This document shows positions 20,073-31,029 of a stretch of DNA of 64,000 bases, in pieces. Each line of letters opens with the position of its first letter. Position 1 is the first letter of the stretch. The notes beneath the pieces were generated by a model. The model searched no databases. It saw only the letters and a list, made by a program, of their open reading frames with translations, and had not been told where the DNA came from. Both the position numbers and the translations under genes were made by a program. The DNA lies in the NCBI GenBank assembly GCA_019925095.2, contig CM034389.1:28403728-28467727 (forward strand). Reading direction: 5' to 3'. The DNA is from Dendrolimus kikuchii. Its lineage: Eukaryota > Arthropoda > Insecta > Lepidoptera > Lasiocampidae.

Positions 20073-20582
20073 CTTTTAATTAATATTTATATAAATACAT
20101 AAAACTCTTATATTTCAACATGTGTTCTTAAGTGATAACAAGATTGTTATCATGACTGAAAAGTGCGAGGGGCGAGGCGGGTTCCAGAGGAGAGGGGACG
20201 TGCGCACGCGCATAGAGACTTCATACACCGTCACAAAATACTACAGAAACAGTTACTCGATGATTTTTGCATAACTTTCTGCTCTCAGTCAAAGGTCAAG
20301 AGATGCCAGAAGTAACGTCAAGGAGTTGTCAATTCGCTAGCACTGATCGATGACTTCGCAGACAACTGCAACTGATATTCGCCCTAGATTGATAGTGCGT
20401 GTTATTAGTGGAATTTCTGTGTATGATATTTTGTGCCGCTGACGTATTGCGAGTTGCCAATCGGTCGGACTCGGCCGGCTACCAGCTGACATTATCATCG
20501 TACGCCGTGTCAATTTATTGCACAGTGAGCGGCCGCCCGTGTACACAGAGCCACGCGCATACGCACCACACGCCGATTCAAA
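20073..20582 (+). promoter_or_regulatory. 5' flank and leader of second cytochrome b5 gene
   Basis: Gene-free DNA that must contain the promoter. It becomes CpG-rich from about 20450 to the start codon. An in-frame TGA at 20526-20528 with no ATG between it and 20583 fixes the start. I cannot place the transcription start. Confidence 0.4.
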
Positions 20583-20966
20583 ATGGTCGAGAAAAAATTC
20601 ACCAGAAAAGAGATAGTCGAGCGCAACACGAAGAAAGACGCCGTGTTCATAATCAACAACGTGGTGTATGACGTGACCAAGTTCCTGGACGAGCATCCCG
20701 GCGGGCACGAGGTGCTCGTCAACGCCGCCGGCTCCGACGCCACCGAGTCGTTCCTGGATGTCGGCCACAGCTACGACGCCAAGGAGCTCATGAGAAAGTT
20801 CGTCATCGGCGAAGTCGTCGACGAGGACAGGATCGAGGTGCAGAAGCAGATCGTATCCTGGGACGACAACAAGGCCGAGGAGGAGAGCAGTTTCTTCAGC
20901 TCGTGGAAGTTCCCCGTGCTGCTGGGGCTCGTGATAACAGTGCTGTATTCATACTTGTTCGCGTAG
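20583..20966 (+). CDS. Cyt-b5: Cytochrome b5, tail-anchored microsomal type (paralogue 2)
   Basis: This 127-residue ER cytochrome b5 has its haem domain at residues 5-85, with EHPGG (His38) and VGHS (His62) as the two axial ligands. An acidic linker (about 93-103) and a hydrophobic tail anchor (about 108-126) follow. It is uninterrupted by introns in the coding part. Its length and order are those of the usual insect cytochrome b5, and the conserved HPGGHEVL phrase suggests it is the more conservative of the two paralogues here. It should donate electrons to desaturases, elongases and P450s on the cytoplasmic ER face. Its coding sequence is GC-rich. The family call is firm. Confidence 0.96.
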   Translation: MVEKKFTRKEIVERNTKKDAVFIINNVVYDVTKFLDEHPGGHEVLVNAAGSDATESFLDVGHSYDAKELMRKFVIGEVVDEDRIEVQKQIVSWDDNKAEEESSFFSSWKFPVLLGLVITVLYSYLFA

Positions 20967-21400
20967 TTCGCCTCGACTCGACTGAACTCTTAGGCGCTAG
21001 CAAAACTTTGTTTGAGTGTTTTATTTTATATTTAAGATATTATTCGGTTTTGGTGGCCACTGAGGATGTGTGCGTGTAAAAGATGTCTTAGCTTTTCCGT
21101 GTTTAGTGATTAGGGTACTCAGCTACTTATATGCTGTTGCTGCTCGCCCTAGAAGGGTGATGTTTACATTCCAAATGTTTAATCAAATGGGGCCTCAAGT
21201 CTTGCCCGCTTCCGTGTCGGGCTGAGTTGTCGCGGCTATTATTCTTACAAGGTCATGGACATTGGCCTGTCTGTGAGATAGGCTTATATCTAATTCAAAA
21301 ATAAATATTTTATTATTTCTTATAGACTCGTTTTGTTTCTCCGATCGTTTTTCATACACATACATACATGTTTTATTAATTTAATGTTTCACAATAAAAC
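20967..21400 (+). terminator. 3' UTR with poly(A) signals
   Basis: AATAAA hexamers lie at 21300-21305 and 21393-21398, about 335 and 430 bases after the stop codon. The stretch holds no repeat I recognise, consistent with a genuine 3' UTR. Confidence 0.55.
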
Positions 21401-21567
21401 TGGCTGCTCTTAGGCAGATGAACGCGCAGAACACGATTTTATTATTCAAGATTGGTTATAAAGTGGTTAATGCGACTAAATTCGAAGGCTCACCGCTCTG
21501 AAGTTTGGTGCAGACTATGTGTACCTATATGCTTAGATCATATAGACATATTCACTATGTTCATATT

Positions 21568-22347
21568 TCTAATATATAAAATTCTCGTGTCGCGGTGTTA
21601 GTTACCAAACTCCTCCGACTCAGCTGAACCGATTTGTATGAAATTTTGTGTGCATGTCGGGTAGGTCTGCGAATCAGCCAACATCTATTTTTCATACCCC
21701 CAAAATGATAAGGGTGACCCACCGCCAAAATTTTTTTTTACAAAATTTATTTATTTTAATTCTTTTATAATTTGGTATTAAAAAATAAATACATACATAC
21801 ATAACTTCACGCCAGTTCCCTTGCGGGGTAGGCACGAACAACAGAGCGCCATTCAGGCTTATTCTTACACACCTCACTTGCTTCTTTGACATTCATAGCT
21901 CTTCTCATGCACGCTCGTCTGTTCTTAAGGCTCCTGACATCACCTTCTGCTAGTATACGATCAATTTGATCATGGAAGGTGTGTTGTGGCCTTCCACGAC
22001 TTCTGCATCCATGCACTTTTGCATTGTATATCTGTTTAGTCATTCTTTCCACATGCCCGAACCACCGGAGCATTCCTTTCCTTACCTTCACCCCGACACT
22101 CTCTTTCAGACCAAAAAATAAATACAACTCCAAATTCACCTGTCTACCACAAACCCCTATTTTTCAATAGCGATATTAGTACTTTAATCATTTTCTACTT
22201 TCGGCAGTCGATAATTGATCAGTAATTCTGGCCAGGCGTCTACCGGTGTCACTTCTCACCTCGTAAACAGCACGGAGTAGGGACGAGACGAAACCGGTGG
22301 TGGTGGTGGTTTTTAAGGGCAGGACAGCGTCTGCCGGGTACAGCTAG
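21568..22347 (+). mobile_element. Helitron-type element H2 with nested RTE-like fragment
   Basis: It starts TCTAATATATAAAATTCTCG and ends with the palindrome GGCAGGACAGCGTCTGCC and then CAGCTAG, next base T. Inside, 21789-22117 is a minus-strand RTE-like LINE 3' end with its CATA tail. The Helitron interior resumes at about 22118. No coding capacity of its own. Confidence 0.7.
21789..22117 (-). mobile_element. RTE-like LINE 3' fragment nested in a Helitron
   Basis: Minus-strand frame 22139-21807 reads KESVGVKVRKGMLRWFGHVE onward to the usual end YPARELA and stop, followed by a (TATG)n tail. 5'-truncated. Confidence 0.85.
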
Positions 22348-23023
22348 TACTTATATAGTGTACATACCTACGTAGATGAAGGCAGCTACTACGCAGTACA
22401 ATATACCTGAATGTGAGACACTGATTTATTTCGCCTCCAAATCCATGTTTTTCGGTGAGCATCCCTAGGCAGAGTGCGTGCGCTGAATGAACCCGGAATA
22501 TTTCGCATCGAACATTACCGACGCCACAGGCTAACAATAATTACTACCGACGTTTCATGAATAAAAGTAAAGAGGTCTACCAGTGATAAAGATATGGCGA
22601 CGAAAAATAACTCTTTTAATAATAGTTAATTTAAAATATAAGTATATACGTTACTTAGTTACTTAGTAACTTATTAGCATGAGCTCGAAAATACAGGAAA
22701 TATCTATGATGATCTCTAAGTATATTATTAACTGTAGGTTATAAAAAATAACACGATTTGTTTTGTTTGTAACATTTTGATGTTGACATTAAACCTCTTA
22801 TTTTGGGATTTTTTACGTAGTACGAGGTATTGTCCCTTTCGCGTAAAGGGAGGAAATAATAATAATTGCATCAGGGACTACGCTCGATGCGCAAAGCGAT
22901 CCCTATTCTGCCGGCCGCTCAAGATCCGCGCCGAGAACTATCCAGTCCTTAATTAGAATAAAAATAGTAAACTCCTATGTGTGAAATATGCCGGTGGTGT
23001 TTTATTCTAACAAGCCACATACT
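22348..23023. other. Non-coding DNA
   Basis: No gene seen. Bases 22840-22945 contain 'tttcgcgtaaagggagg' and a short GC-rich run, possibly an old repeat. Confidence 0.35.
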
Positions 23024-23335
23024 TCTATCCGTGCAGGACGGAGAAAGAATACAATTTCCTGCGTTGGGGCGGCCTGTCGTAAGAGGCGTCTTAACAACCC
23101 ACAGCCAGGTAGTAGGGCATATGCCCGACTGGATGGCTACCACCCCTGGTCTAGAGAATGTCGCCATAACAACTTTGAGTTGTGTTCCGGCATTAGTGAC
23201 CAGGTTCCAGACTCACTTAAGAGAGCAGCAGCGCATTTGTAGCACCTTTGGTGTTGCAAATGTCCATAGGCGATGGTGACCGCTTTCCATGAAGTGGGCC
23301 GTCTGCGTCTGCTGATCTCCTGCAATAAAAAAAAA
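23024..23335 (+). repeat. SINE-like family B copy
   Basis: Nearly full length, starts TATCCGTGCAGGACGGAG and ends CTCCTGCAATAAAAAAAAAG. + orientation. Confidence 0.85.
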
Positions 23336-23545
23336 GAAAAACATATAAGTACATACTATAAAGAAAATCTACTATGTATACATAGCTAGGAACCGCTCGC
23401 GACCTGGCGTAGGCCCACGACATACCTGAGTCTCTCTTGTTAGCATTCCCTGCTACCACTTCGCCACATGTTGTGGCTGGAGGAGAAGAAGCGGCGCAAG
23501 AAACTCGTCAGCAAACATGCCTAGGTCTAATAATTTTATATAATA

Positions 23546-25231
23546 CTAGCTGTGCCCGCGACGTCGTCCGCGTGGAATTTGCTTTCAAAACCCACCGATT
23601 TTGAAACATTCTTCATTGGTGCTCCGCTCCTATTGGTCTTAGCGTGATAATATATAGCCTATAGCCTTCCTCGATAAATGGGCTATCCAACACTGAAAGA
23701 ATTTTTCACATCAGACCAGTAGTTTCTGAGATTAGCGCGTTCAATCAAACAATATATTAGTATATTTGGCTACAACACTAATACTTACATTTTAAATATC
23801 GCGATATCTTTTGAATGAAACGTCCGAATTGAATAGTTCAAAAATTCTAGAAAGGTATTGAATTCTTCTTGAATATGGAGTAATTTATTTTGATAAGGAT
23901 TAATACCAAGGTACAAAATAAAGAGTTTTTGAAGCGACGGCATTTTAATTATTTAAAAAAATAAAAGAATACACTTATTGTGAGATAACTACAATAGTTA
24001 GACATATTGTTATGCGATATTTTTTGTTGACAATTATATGTTCTGCAAAGTGGTAGTACATTGTTTTGTTCTATAATCAATAGTTTTCGCAGCGCACGCC
24101 GTGTAAGGATTTTTTCAGGTCATTTTTTTACACCTTGGGTTACATTATTGGACTTTTAGTAAGGATCCCTAATTTTTTTGAAAATGTAATATAGCCTGTA
24201 ATATAAGTATAGATTTAAGCTTTAAAATACGAAATTTGAAGTATTAACGAAAACCTTCAAAACAGTTCCAACTCTATCTGAATAAGCAGTGTTTAAATTA
24301 TTAGATATCATCTCGCTCACTCGCAAACTTAGTCCTATAGCCGTATGTGTTGATCTCTTTTTAGTGTCGATTTTTCGTTTCACCGAGTTTCAACACTTAA
24401 CGATTCTAAAGAAGTTGCACTCCAAAAGAAAAATGTGGCTGAGATAATAGATAAATAACTATGATGAAAAAATCTTTTTTAGCTAGACGTGTTGCTGAGG
24501 AGTTTCTTGCCGCTTTTTGTCCTTAACAGCAATAACACGTTGCGAAGCGATGTACATAGAATAGGAAGTAGATTTAAATTGTGCCTTATACGTATGACCT
24601 CTAAAAAGTGTTCGCCAGTGGAACGTATTTTGAATAAAAACATAAGGCGATAAAAGAAAACACCTATATATAATATATGGGCTACAACATTAATACTTAC
24701 ATTTTAACTATCGCGATATCTCGAATGAAACGTCCGAATTGAATAATTCAAAAAGTTCTAGAAAGGTATTGAATTCGTCTTGAATATGGAGTAATTTATT
24801 TTGATAAGGATTAATACCAAGGTACAAAATAAAGAGTTTTTGAAGCGACGGTATTTTATTTATTTAAAAAAAATAAAAGAAATCACTTATTTTGAGATAA
24901 CTACAATAGCTAGACATATGGTTACGCGATATTTTTTGTAGACAATTATATGTTCTGCAAAGTGGTAGTACATTGTTTTGTTCTATAATCAATAGTTTTC
25001 GCAGCGCACGCCGTGTAAGGATTTTTTCGGGTCATTTTTTTACACCTTGGGTTACATTATTAGGCTTTGAGTAAGGATCCCTAATTTTTTTGAAAATATA
25101 ATATAGCCTATAGCCTTCCTTGATAAATGTACTATTCAAAACTGAATACAATTTTTCAAATCGGACCAGCGGTTCTTGAGATTAGCGCCTTTAAACAAAC
25201 AAACTCTTCAGCTTTATAATATTAGTATAGA
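23546..25231 (-). mobile_element. Two H1 Helitron-type copies fused or adjacent
   Basis: Read on the minus strand the block begins TCTATACTAATATTATAAAG (25231 end) and finishes CACAGCTAG (23546-23549). About 420 bases occur twice (23761-24190 and 24680-25095), so there are two copies. One spans 23546-24213 with an internal deletion and its own 'agtatagatt' end. The second, 24670-25231, lacks its CTAG end. Bases 24214-24660 between them contain a LINE 3' phrase ('acacgttgcgaagcg'). Non-coding. Confidence 0.65.
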
Positions 25232-25425
25232 TTAAAATGGGTGGGAGAAAAAAAACTGAAAAGTGGCCGAAACGTCGGAATAATAAAAATCAAATAAATC
25301 ACCGCGCTTAAAACCGTTAAAACGTAGTTTTATTATAGAGCATGGATGTTATACTTATCATAGCGATCCGAAAGTAAAACAATGTTTTTTTTGAGGCGAG
25401 GGAAAATGCTTAACCGATTTACGCA

Positions 25426-25700
25426 CAAACTGGGTCGTTGCTAGGGGAACGACACGCGTCGGTCGGGGGCGATAACACTGCAGCAATAGTATGCTCTTGG
25501 CAGTGCTCCGTCCGCGATCGACGTCACAGAATAGTGTGGAAGACTCCGAGCGTTGCTGCACGAGCGAGCAACCCCAATATCCACTAAAAACCCCCTGACG
25601 ACCCTGCGCTTTTGTTTGTGTTGGAAAGGCTGAGATTTAGAACATAGTTACGCCCAGCCGATCCAGCGCAACAAAGTGCCTGGAGTGTGATAACTGAATC
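25426..25700 (-). mobile_element. R1/jockey-type LINE 3' UTR fragment
   Basis: It shares 'gtggaagactccgag', 'ctactaaaa(c)cccc', 'ggaaaggctgagatttagaa' and 'tacgcccag' with 29735-30005 and 39880-40200. It is a diverged, 5'-truncated copy on the minus strand. Confidence 0.5.
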
Positions 25701-26018
25701 ACGTGCTTGATCCCATTGAACTGTTGTCAAACACGTCTATTTATATAGCTGTCTTTTAATTGACCTCACTGACTGATTAAACGCGCAGCCCGACCTATTG
25801 GAGCTAGTGAAAATACTCACTTTTTGGGGGTCAAAAAGGGGATAAAAGTTTGCATGAAAACCCGTCATTTTCAAAGTAAGAAGCACGATATTTCATATAC
25901 CTGTTTCTGGTTAGAAGTAAATGTATACACGTGTAGGCGTTTCTGGAAATTCAATCCTTAAGAGGTTTGATGAAAGTTTGTTTAAGCTGTGACTATTATT
26001 AATCTACACGGAAGTATT
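25701..26018. other. Non-coding DNA
   Basis: No gene or recognised repeat. Confidence 0.35.
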
Positions 26019-26442
26019 TGGCGGGAACTGAAAGGAGATGCTGTGCTGTGCAGTTTTATTTTCTAAAAATGTGTAAAATTACTCTAAAATGAACAATAGT
26101 TGTAGGATATTGATAGTTTTTGAATAGTAATTATGTGTTTTTGTGAGAAATGTGAACTGTATAGTCAAATGTGGCCTTTCGAGTTTCCACAAGTCCTTCG
26201 TTGAATGGTGTGGATTTATTGGAGGTTGTATTATGAATCCTGGTTGCATTCGGAACTCAAAATATGTGTAATCTGTCACATGTCAATGTATCGCAAAAAG
26301 AACTGCAATAAATATCTGAGACTAACATTGTGTGTGCAATAATTTAATATATATACCTCAGACAATACAACAATTCCAACAGGATTGTAGCCTATAATAC
26401 AACTGCGCCTGGCTTAAAGGCCTAGTTGCCAAGCCATAAATT
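26019..26442 (+). repeat. Interspersed repeat R5, with internal extra segment
   Basis: It matches 3098-3356 at both ends. About 165 bases around 26215-26385 are extra and look like an insertion. Confidence 0.6.
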
Positions 26443-26466
26443 TAAAAAAATACACGAGCGAAGCCG

Positions 26467-26760
26467 TCCGATCATTTTTTTGTCAGACGGCCCACTTAAT
26501 GCAAAGCGGTTACCGTCGTCTATAGACGATCGCAGCATCAGAGATGTCAGGAACAGATCATCATCAGAGATGTCAGGGAGCTCATTCTAAATCTCCACGG
26601 TGCGCAAGAGAAACATTGCGTACAAGAGCGAAGCGGCTCCAGGAAGTGGGGATGAACGCCCAACAGATGGCGTGCGGTGCGGTGGTAGAAGGAAGACGAA
26701 GACACCAGTCTGATTCTGAATAGCGTTCAACATGACATAGCTCGGGATGAGCTGGCCTTT
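26467..26760 (-). mobile_element. SINE-like B fragment and a LINE C-terminal fragment
   Basis: Bases 26467-26530 repeat the 3' part of SINE-like B (minus). Bases about 26546-26760 on the minus strand read like a worn LINE ORF2 end (phrases for LLRTVEI and NELPDI). Confidence 0.45.
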
Positions 26761-26800
26761 TTTCTCGATGTCTGCTTACTTTACTACGCTCTTTTGTTAT

Positions 26801-27112
26801 TTTTTTTTATGGCAGGAGATCAGCAGACTGGCAGACGGCCCACTCGATGGAAAGCGGTTACCATCGCCTATGGACATTTGCAACAGCAAGTTGCTACAAA
26901 TGCGCTGCTGCTCTCTTAAGGGAAACTGGAACCTGGTCACTGATGCCGGAACACAACTCAAGGTTGTTATGGCGACATACTTTAGACCAGGGGTGGTCGC
27001 CATCCAGTCGAGCAAATGCTCTATCACGTAGCTGTGGGTTGTTAAGTCGCCTCTTACGACAGGCCGCCCCAATGCAGGAAATTGTATTCTTTCTCCGTTC
27101 CTGCACGGATAA
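26801..27112 (-). repeat. SINE-like family B copy
   Basis: Full-length minus copy: poly(T) and GGCAGGAGATCAGCAG at the left, TCCGTTCCTGCACGGATAA at the right. Confidence 0.85.
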
Positions 27113-27898
27113 AAGCAGCATGTTAGGAGATACAGACAAAAATGGAGCTCAATTTTGAAACCCCGTTGAATGAGATTTCTCCGTATGGTTTTCAAGGCAA
27201 GTAGAGTTTGCAAATCGACATTCGCTGTGAAAGTTGTTAAGAATTTGTGAAATACAAAGGGCTATGAATTTCTTCTATTGACCCAATTCAATATATTCTT
27301 TACTTTTAAAATTCTTCTACTCGCGTATTCTTTATGTCACTGAACTGCTCTTGAATGATTGGACCGATCTCTCGGTTCTCGGGATGGTTTAAATCCACAA
27401 TTATACCCGATAGATGGCGTTGCAATCGGTTTCTAAATTTTAATTTTTGAGGGCTACGTCTTTTGGATTCGCTAGTGATATTATAAATAAAGAAAATTTG
27501 TATTTTGACTATCGAAAGAGGCTAATGGGACGTCGGCCCAACACCCCGCCGGAATTCAAAAATCGGTAGCGCAGCGGCGGCGTGGTGTCAATGCGTTAGC
27601 GGTACCATCTAGACGAGACCTAAGAAAATAGTACGGGAGATAATGTTTGAACGCTCTCACACGTCTCACAATAATATCGTTTATCGTCCCAAGTGTTGAA
27701 CTTGTAACCTTGAAATCTTGTCTCTATTGATTTGCTTCACGAGTGATTGAAATAATGTCTTTCAATCGATGGTAGGGCAAATGGATGAATATAGTAAGAA
27801 ACAAGAAACAGCCATTAGTCGAGTAACGATGACAATGCGTTTCGGCAACCGGCTGGCCTTGTATATATGCCTAATCATCTCGGTTTCGCAAACAGGCT
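27113..27898. other. Non-coding DNA with a Helitron H2 remnant
   Basis: No gene. Bases about 27371-27480 ('ggatggtttaaatccacaat', 'gatggcgttgcaatcgg') are a worn 3' part of the H2 family. Bases 27540-27610 are GC-rich without a recognisable frame. Confidence 0.4.
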
Positions 27899-28891
27899 TA
27901 ATAATAATAATAATAACGAGTACTTGCACAGGCACAACCTAGTAGCCAGGATCATCCACCAGCAACTTGCTCTTAAATACGGACTTGTCTCGTTGGAGGT
28001 ACCTTATTATCAATACAAACCCGAGCCAGTTCTTGACAATGGTCAATATCTGCTCTACTGGGACCGATCAATGATCACAGACAGGACTATTGTTGCCAAC
28101 AAGCCTGATATTGTGATAGTTGATCGGTCTGCGAGACGTGCTATAATTGTAGATGTCGCGATTCCCCATGATGGTAACCTCGTGAATGCCGAGAAAGATA
28201 AACAAATAAAGTATATTGATCTTGCTCACGAGGTTACCGCTATGTGGAACCTGGACTCTACAATCATGTACCGATAGTGGTGTCAGCGAATGGACTAATA
28301 GCGAAGAGCCTTGAGCGCCACCTTGAAAGGCTCTCGCTTGGTATCTGGTTGAAGGGTCGGATGCAGAAGGCAGCTCTGTTGGACACGGCCCGTATTGTGA
28401 GGAGATTCCTGTGTCTGGGGCCTTGACCACCGGTAGCCTGCATTATCCGTGCAGGAACGGAGAAAGAATACAATTTCCTGCGGCCGGGCGGCCTGTCGTA
28501 AGAGGCGACTTAATAACCCACAGCCAGGTGGTAGGGCATTTGCCCGACTGGATGGCTACCACCCCTGGTCTAAAGTATGTCGCCATAACAACCTTGAGTT
28601 GTGTTCCGGCATTAGTGACCAGGTTCCAGTTCCCCTTAAGAGAGCAGCAGCGCATTTGTAGCCACTTTGGTGTTGCAAATGTCCATAGGCGATGGTAACC
28701 GCTTTCCATCAAGTGGGCCGTCTGCCTGTTTGCTGGTCTCCTGCAATAAAAAAAAAAAAAAAAGCCTGGACCCTAGGCCCCACTGCCGACGAAGATCAGT
28801 TTTTTATATTTTTTTTATAAATTAATTTGTATATTTTATAAGAAAAATGTAAAAAATTTGGAATAAAAATATATATGTGAATAATAATAAT
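27899..28891 (+). mobile_element. R4/Dong-type LINE 3' end seated in (TAA)n
   Basis: A frame from about 27917 reads YLHRHNLVARIIHQQLA, then TDRTIVANKPDIVIVDRSAR and AIIVDVAIPHDGN. The PD...D-x-K pattern is the restriction-like endonuclease found at the C-terminus of R4/Dong (and R2) LINEs. The copy is 5'-truncated exactly at a (TAA)6 tract (27899-27916), and its 3' end meets (AAT)4 at 28880-28891. Dong is known to insert in TAA repeats. A 322-bp SINE interrupts the 3' UTR. A frame change occurs near 28242, where the 'LYNHVPIVVSANGLIAKSL' frame takes over. Inactive. Confidence 0.8.
28441..28762 (+). repeat. SINE-like family B, full copy with target duplication
   Basis: It begins CATTATCCGTGCAGGAACGG, ends in poly(A), and is bounded by AGCCTG (28435-28440 and 28763-28768). 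It interrupts the 3' UTR of the R4/Dong-type LINE. The uninterrupted site is present at about 12057 in the minus-strand relative. This proves the limits of the family: about 320 bp, poly(A)-tailed, retroposed. Origin of the head is unclear. I find no confident tRNA box A/B. Confidence 0.9.
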
Positions 28892-29055
28892 ATAAACTTT
28901 AATTCAGACCGGGGTCCATATTTCGTTAGTGTGGTAGTTACAATTATCTTCTAAATTAATGTTAGTAATATTTATTTTGTTAATGTTATCTAAATATACA
29001 TTACAACGGTCGCATTTTAGAATGCAATCTATTTTATTTTAACGATTTATTTCTG

Positions 29056-29405
29056 TTGGTCTGAAAGAGAGTGTCGGGGTGAAGGTAAGGAAGGGAATGC
29101 TCCGGTGGTTCGGGCATGTGGAAAGAATGCATGACGAAAGAATGACTAAACAGATATACAATGCAAAAGTGGATGGATGCAGAAGTCGTGGAAGGCCACG
29201 ACACACCTTCCATGATCAAATTGATCGTGTACTAGCGGAGGGTGATGTCAGGAGCCTTAAGAACAGACGAGCTTGCATGACAAGAGTTATGAATGTCAAA
29301 GAGGCAAGTGAGGTGTGTAAGAATAAGCCTAAATGGCACTCTGTTGTTCGTGCCTACCCCGCAAGGGAACTAGCGTGAAGTTATGTATGTATGTATGTAT
29401 GTATT
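29056..29405 (+). mobile_element. RTE-like LINE 3' end
   Basis: One open frame (29079-29378) runs from KGMLRWFGHVERMHDERMTK to AYPARELA and TGA, then (TATG)n. One of the best preserved C-termini of the family in the window. Confidence 0.88.
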
Positions 29406-29734
29406 TCTGTGCTATCTGCAGGAAACATATCCAAGGGAAACACGATTCGAAAACTTCAAATTCAGATTCAAAAGTTTTTATTCAAAATAAGTGCCATTGG
29501 AGAACACTTTTTGAAGGTCATATATATAGGTTAAAATTAAATTTTTCTTCCTATTCTATGTACACCGCTTTGCAAGAATGTAGTAGGTCCGGAACACAAT
29601 TGAAGGTTGTTATGCCGGCATACTCTAGACATAGATCATAGTCATCCAGATGAGCAAATACCCTACCACTTGGCTAACGCTTGTTTTACCGCCTCTTTTT
29701 TTTTTTTGTGTGGCTGAAATGCTTTACGCTATTA
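29406..29734 (-). mobile_element. LINE 3' scrap and SINE-like B scrap
   Basis: Bases about 29436-29560 ('aagtttttattcaaaataag', 'aacactttttgaaggtca') resemble an antisense LINE 3' UTR. Bases 29586-29697 are a worn piece of SINE-like B (minus). Confidence 0.45.
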
Positions 29735-30005
29735 GACCATAGTTGATCATGAAGGCTTTCCCCTTTAATAAGGGGCAATCCGAACAATAATCAACCAGCT
29801 TGTGTGGAGACTCCGAGAAGCTGCACGGGCAACAACCACTACCCACTAAAACCACCCTCCTCCCATGTGCCCCGCGCGTTTTATGTAAGAAAGGCTGAGA
29901 CTTAGAACGTAGTTACGCCCAGTCCGATCCAGCGCAAAAAGTGCCTGAATATGCCCCGGGAATCAGAAGACATCCACTTAATGAATCCTTTGCTACCTTG
30001 ATAGC
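29735..30005 (-). mobile_element. R1/jockey-type LINE 3' UTR fragment
   Basis: It closely matches 39950-40210 ('cataggttgatcatgaagg'-like start, 'aataatcaaccagcttgtg', 'ccatgtgccccgcgc'). Minus orientation inferred from that copy. A SINE-like B scrap follows at 30026-30097. Confidence 0.65.
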
Positions 30006-30097
30006 TAAAGGCCCCCCCGAACAGTTTTGTCGCCTTTTACGACAGGCCACCCCAACGCGGGAAATTGTATTCTTTCTCCGTTCCTGCACGAATAAAA

Positions 30098-30427
30098 TGC
30101 ACGGAGAAAGTACATACAACCTTTATTTTGAGTATCTACGCTGTACGTATTACGTTTTACGTTGTTTAAGTACTAGAGACACCTTCATATCAATAGTGTT
30201 GTTCGAATCGGAACTTTAACCATGTCACCCATGAAAACTAGAAATTTTCTAAATAAATTATCTAAATTCAGATTTATTTATTCTTTATTGTACACAAAAA
30301 GTTATATACAAAATTATAGAATAGTGGTGATGTACAAAGGCGAGCTTGACCCTAAGAGTTTGCTTCCAGAAAACCTATGAGTCCAGCGAGAAGGGGGAGA
30401 AGCAAAAGGCAGGGTTGTGTACACTAA
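30098..30427. other. Non-coding DNA
   Basis: No gene or recognised repeat. Confidence 0.35.
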
Positions 30428-31029
30428 GGCCTCATTTACGGAGACGCGGCACGTCGCGCGTTGCGATAGGCTGCGCGGCCCGCACTAAATTCAAATGTAG
30501 GGCGTTGGATGAGTGCGTTTACGGAGAAGCGATTTTACACGCGTTTGCTTGAAATGGAGCGTGTTTTGCGGCCGAGCCCGCGGATGTCATCGTCACGTCC
30601 ACGCGACGGCGCACGCAGCGGCGATTCTCGATGAAGCGATGCCTGTAGCGGAACCTTCTGCCAGTCTCATTTGGTCATCGTGCAACACAGACGTAGTCAC
30701 CGTCGCAATGGAGTATGATATGATCGACTTTTTTTAGAAGAAAATTGTATGTTAAAAAGTGAGTTATTTAATGTAAGGAGGAGGAAGAGTTGCGCTGCCC
30801 GCGGCGTGCTTCGCTACACGCTTGAGAATACGACGCGAGCGCAGCGGCGGGCACAGCCCCTCTTCCCGCGTCGCATCTCTATAAACAACATCGTATATTG
30901 CTATAAGTCTGTTGATGATATGTGCCGCTTCACGCGCCGCTGCTACGTAAACAATAAAAACGTCCGACGCGCTGCGAGACGCCACCCCACAGGCGACGCG
31001 CGACGCGACGCGGCTTCGTAAATGAGGCC
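30428..31029. mobile_element. GC-rich Harbinger-like MITE with TAA duplication
   Basis: The ends GGCCTCATTTACG and its inverse pair well, and imperfect pairing continues through GC-rich repeats (CGCG-rich) for about 40 bases. TAA flanks both sides (30425-30427, 31030-31032). A 3-bp TAA duplication and a GGC start fit PIF/Harbinger. The 602-bp body is unusually GC-rich. Its short frames are not convincing as transposase, though a run with RRRK at about 30778 recalls the start of Harbinger proteins. Confidence 0.65.

Noticed and set aside
22977..23325. Cluster of overlapping frames suggesting a gene
   Set aside because: Entirely within a SINE-like B copy.
26847..27213. Frames of 70-140 codons inside the 300-bp repeats
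   Set aside because: They occur on both strands of every copy, differ between copies and merely reflect repeat identity.
30513..31021. Transposase gene in the GC-rich MITE
   Set aside because: Frames are short and broken on both strands. One arginine-rich run is suggestive but not enough.
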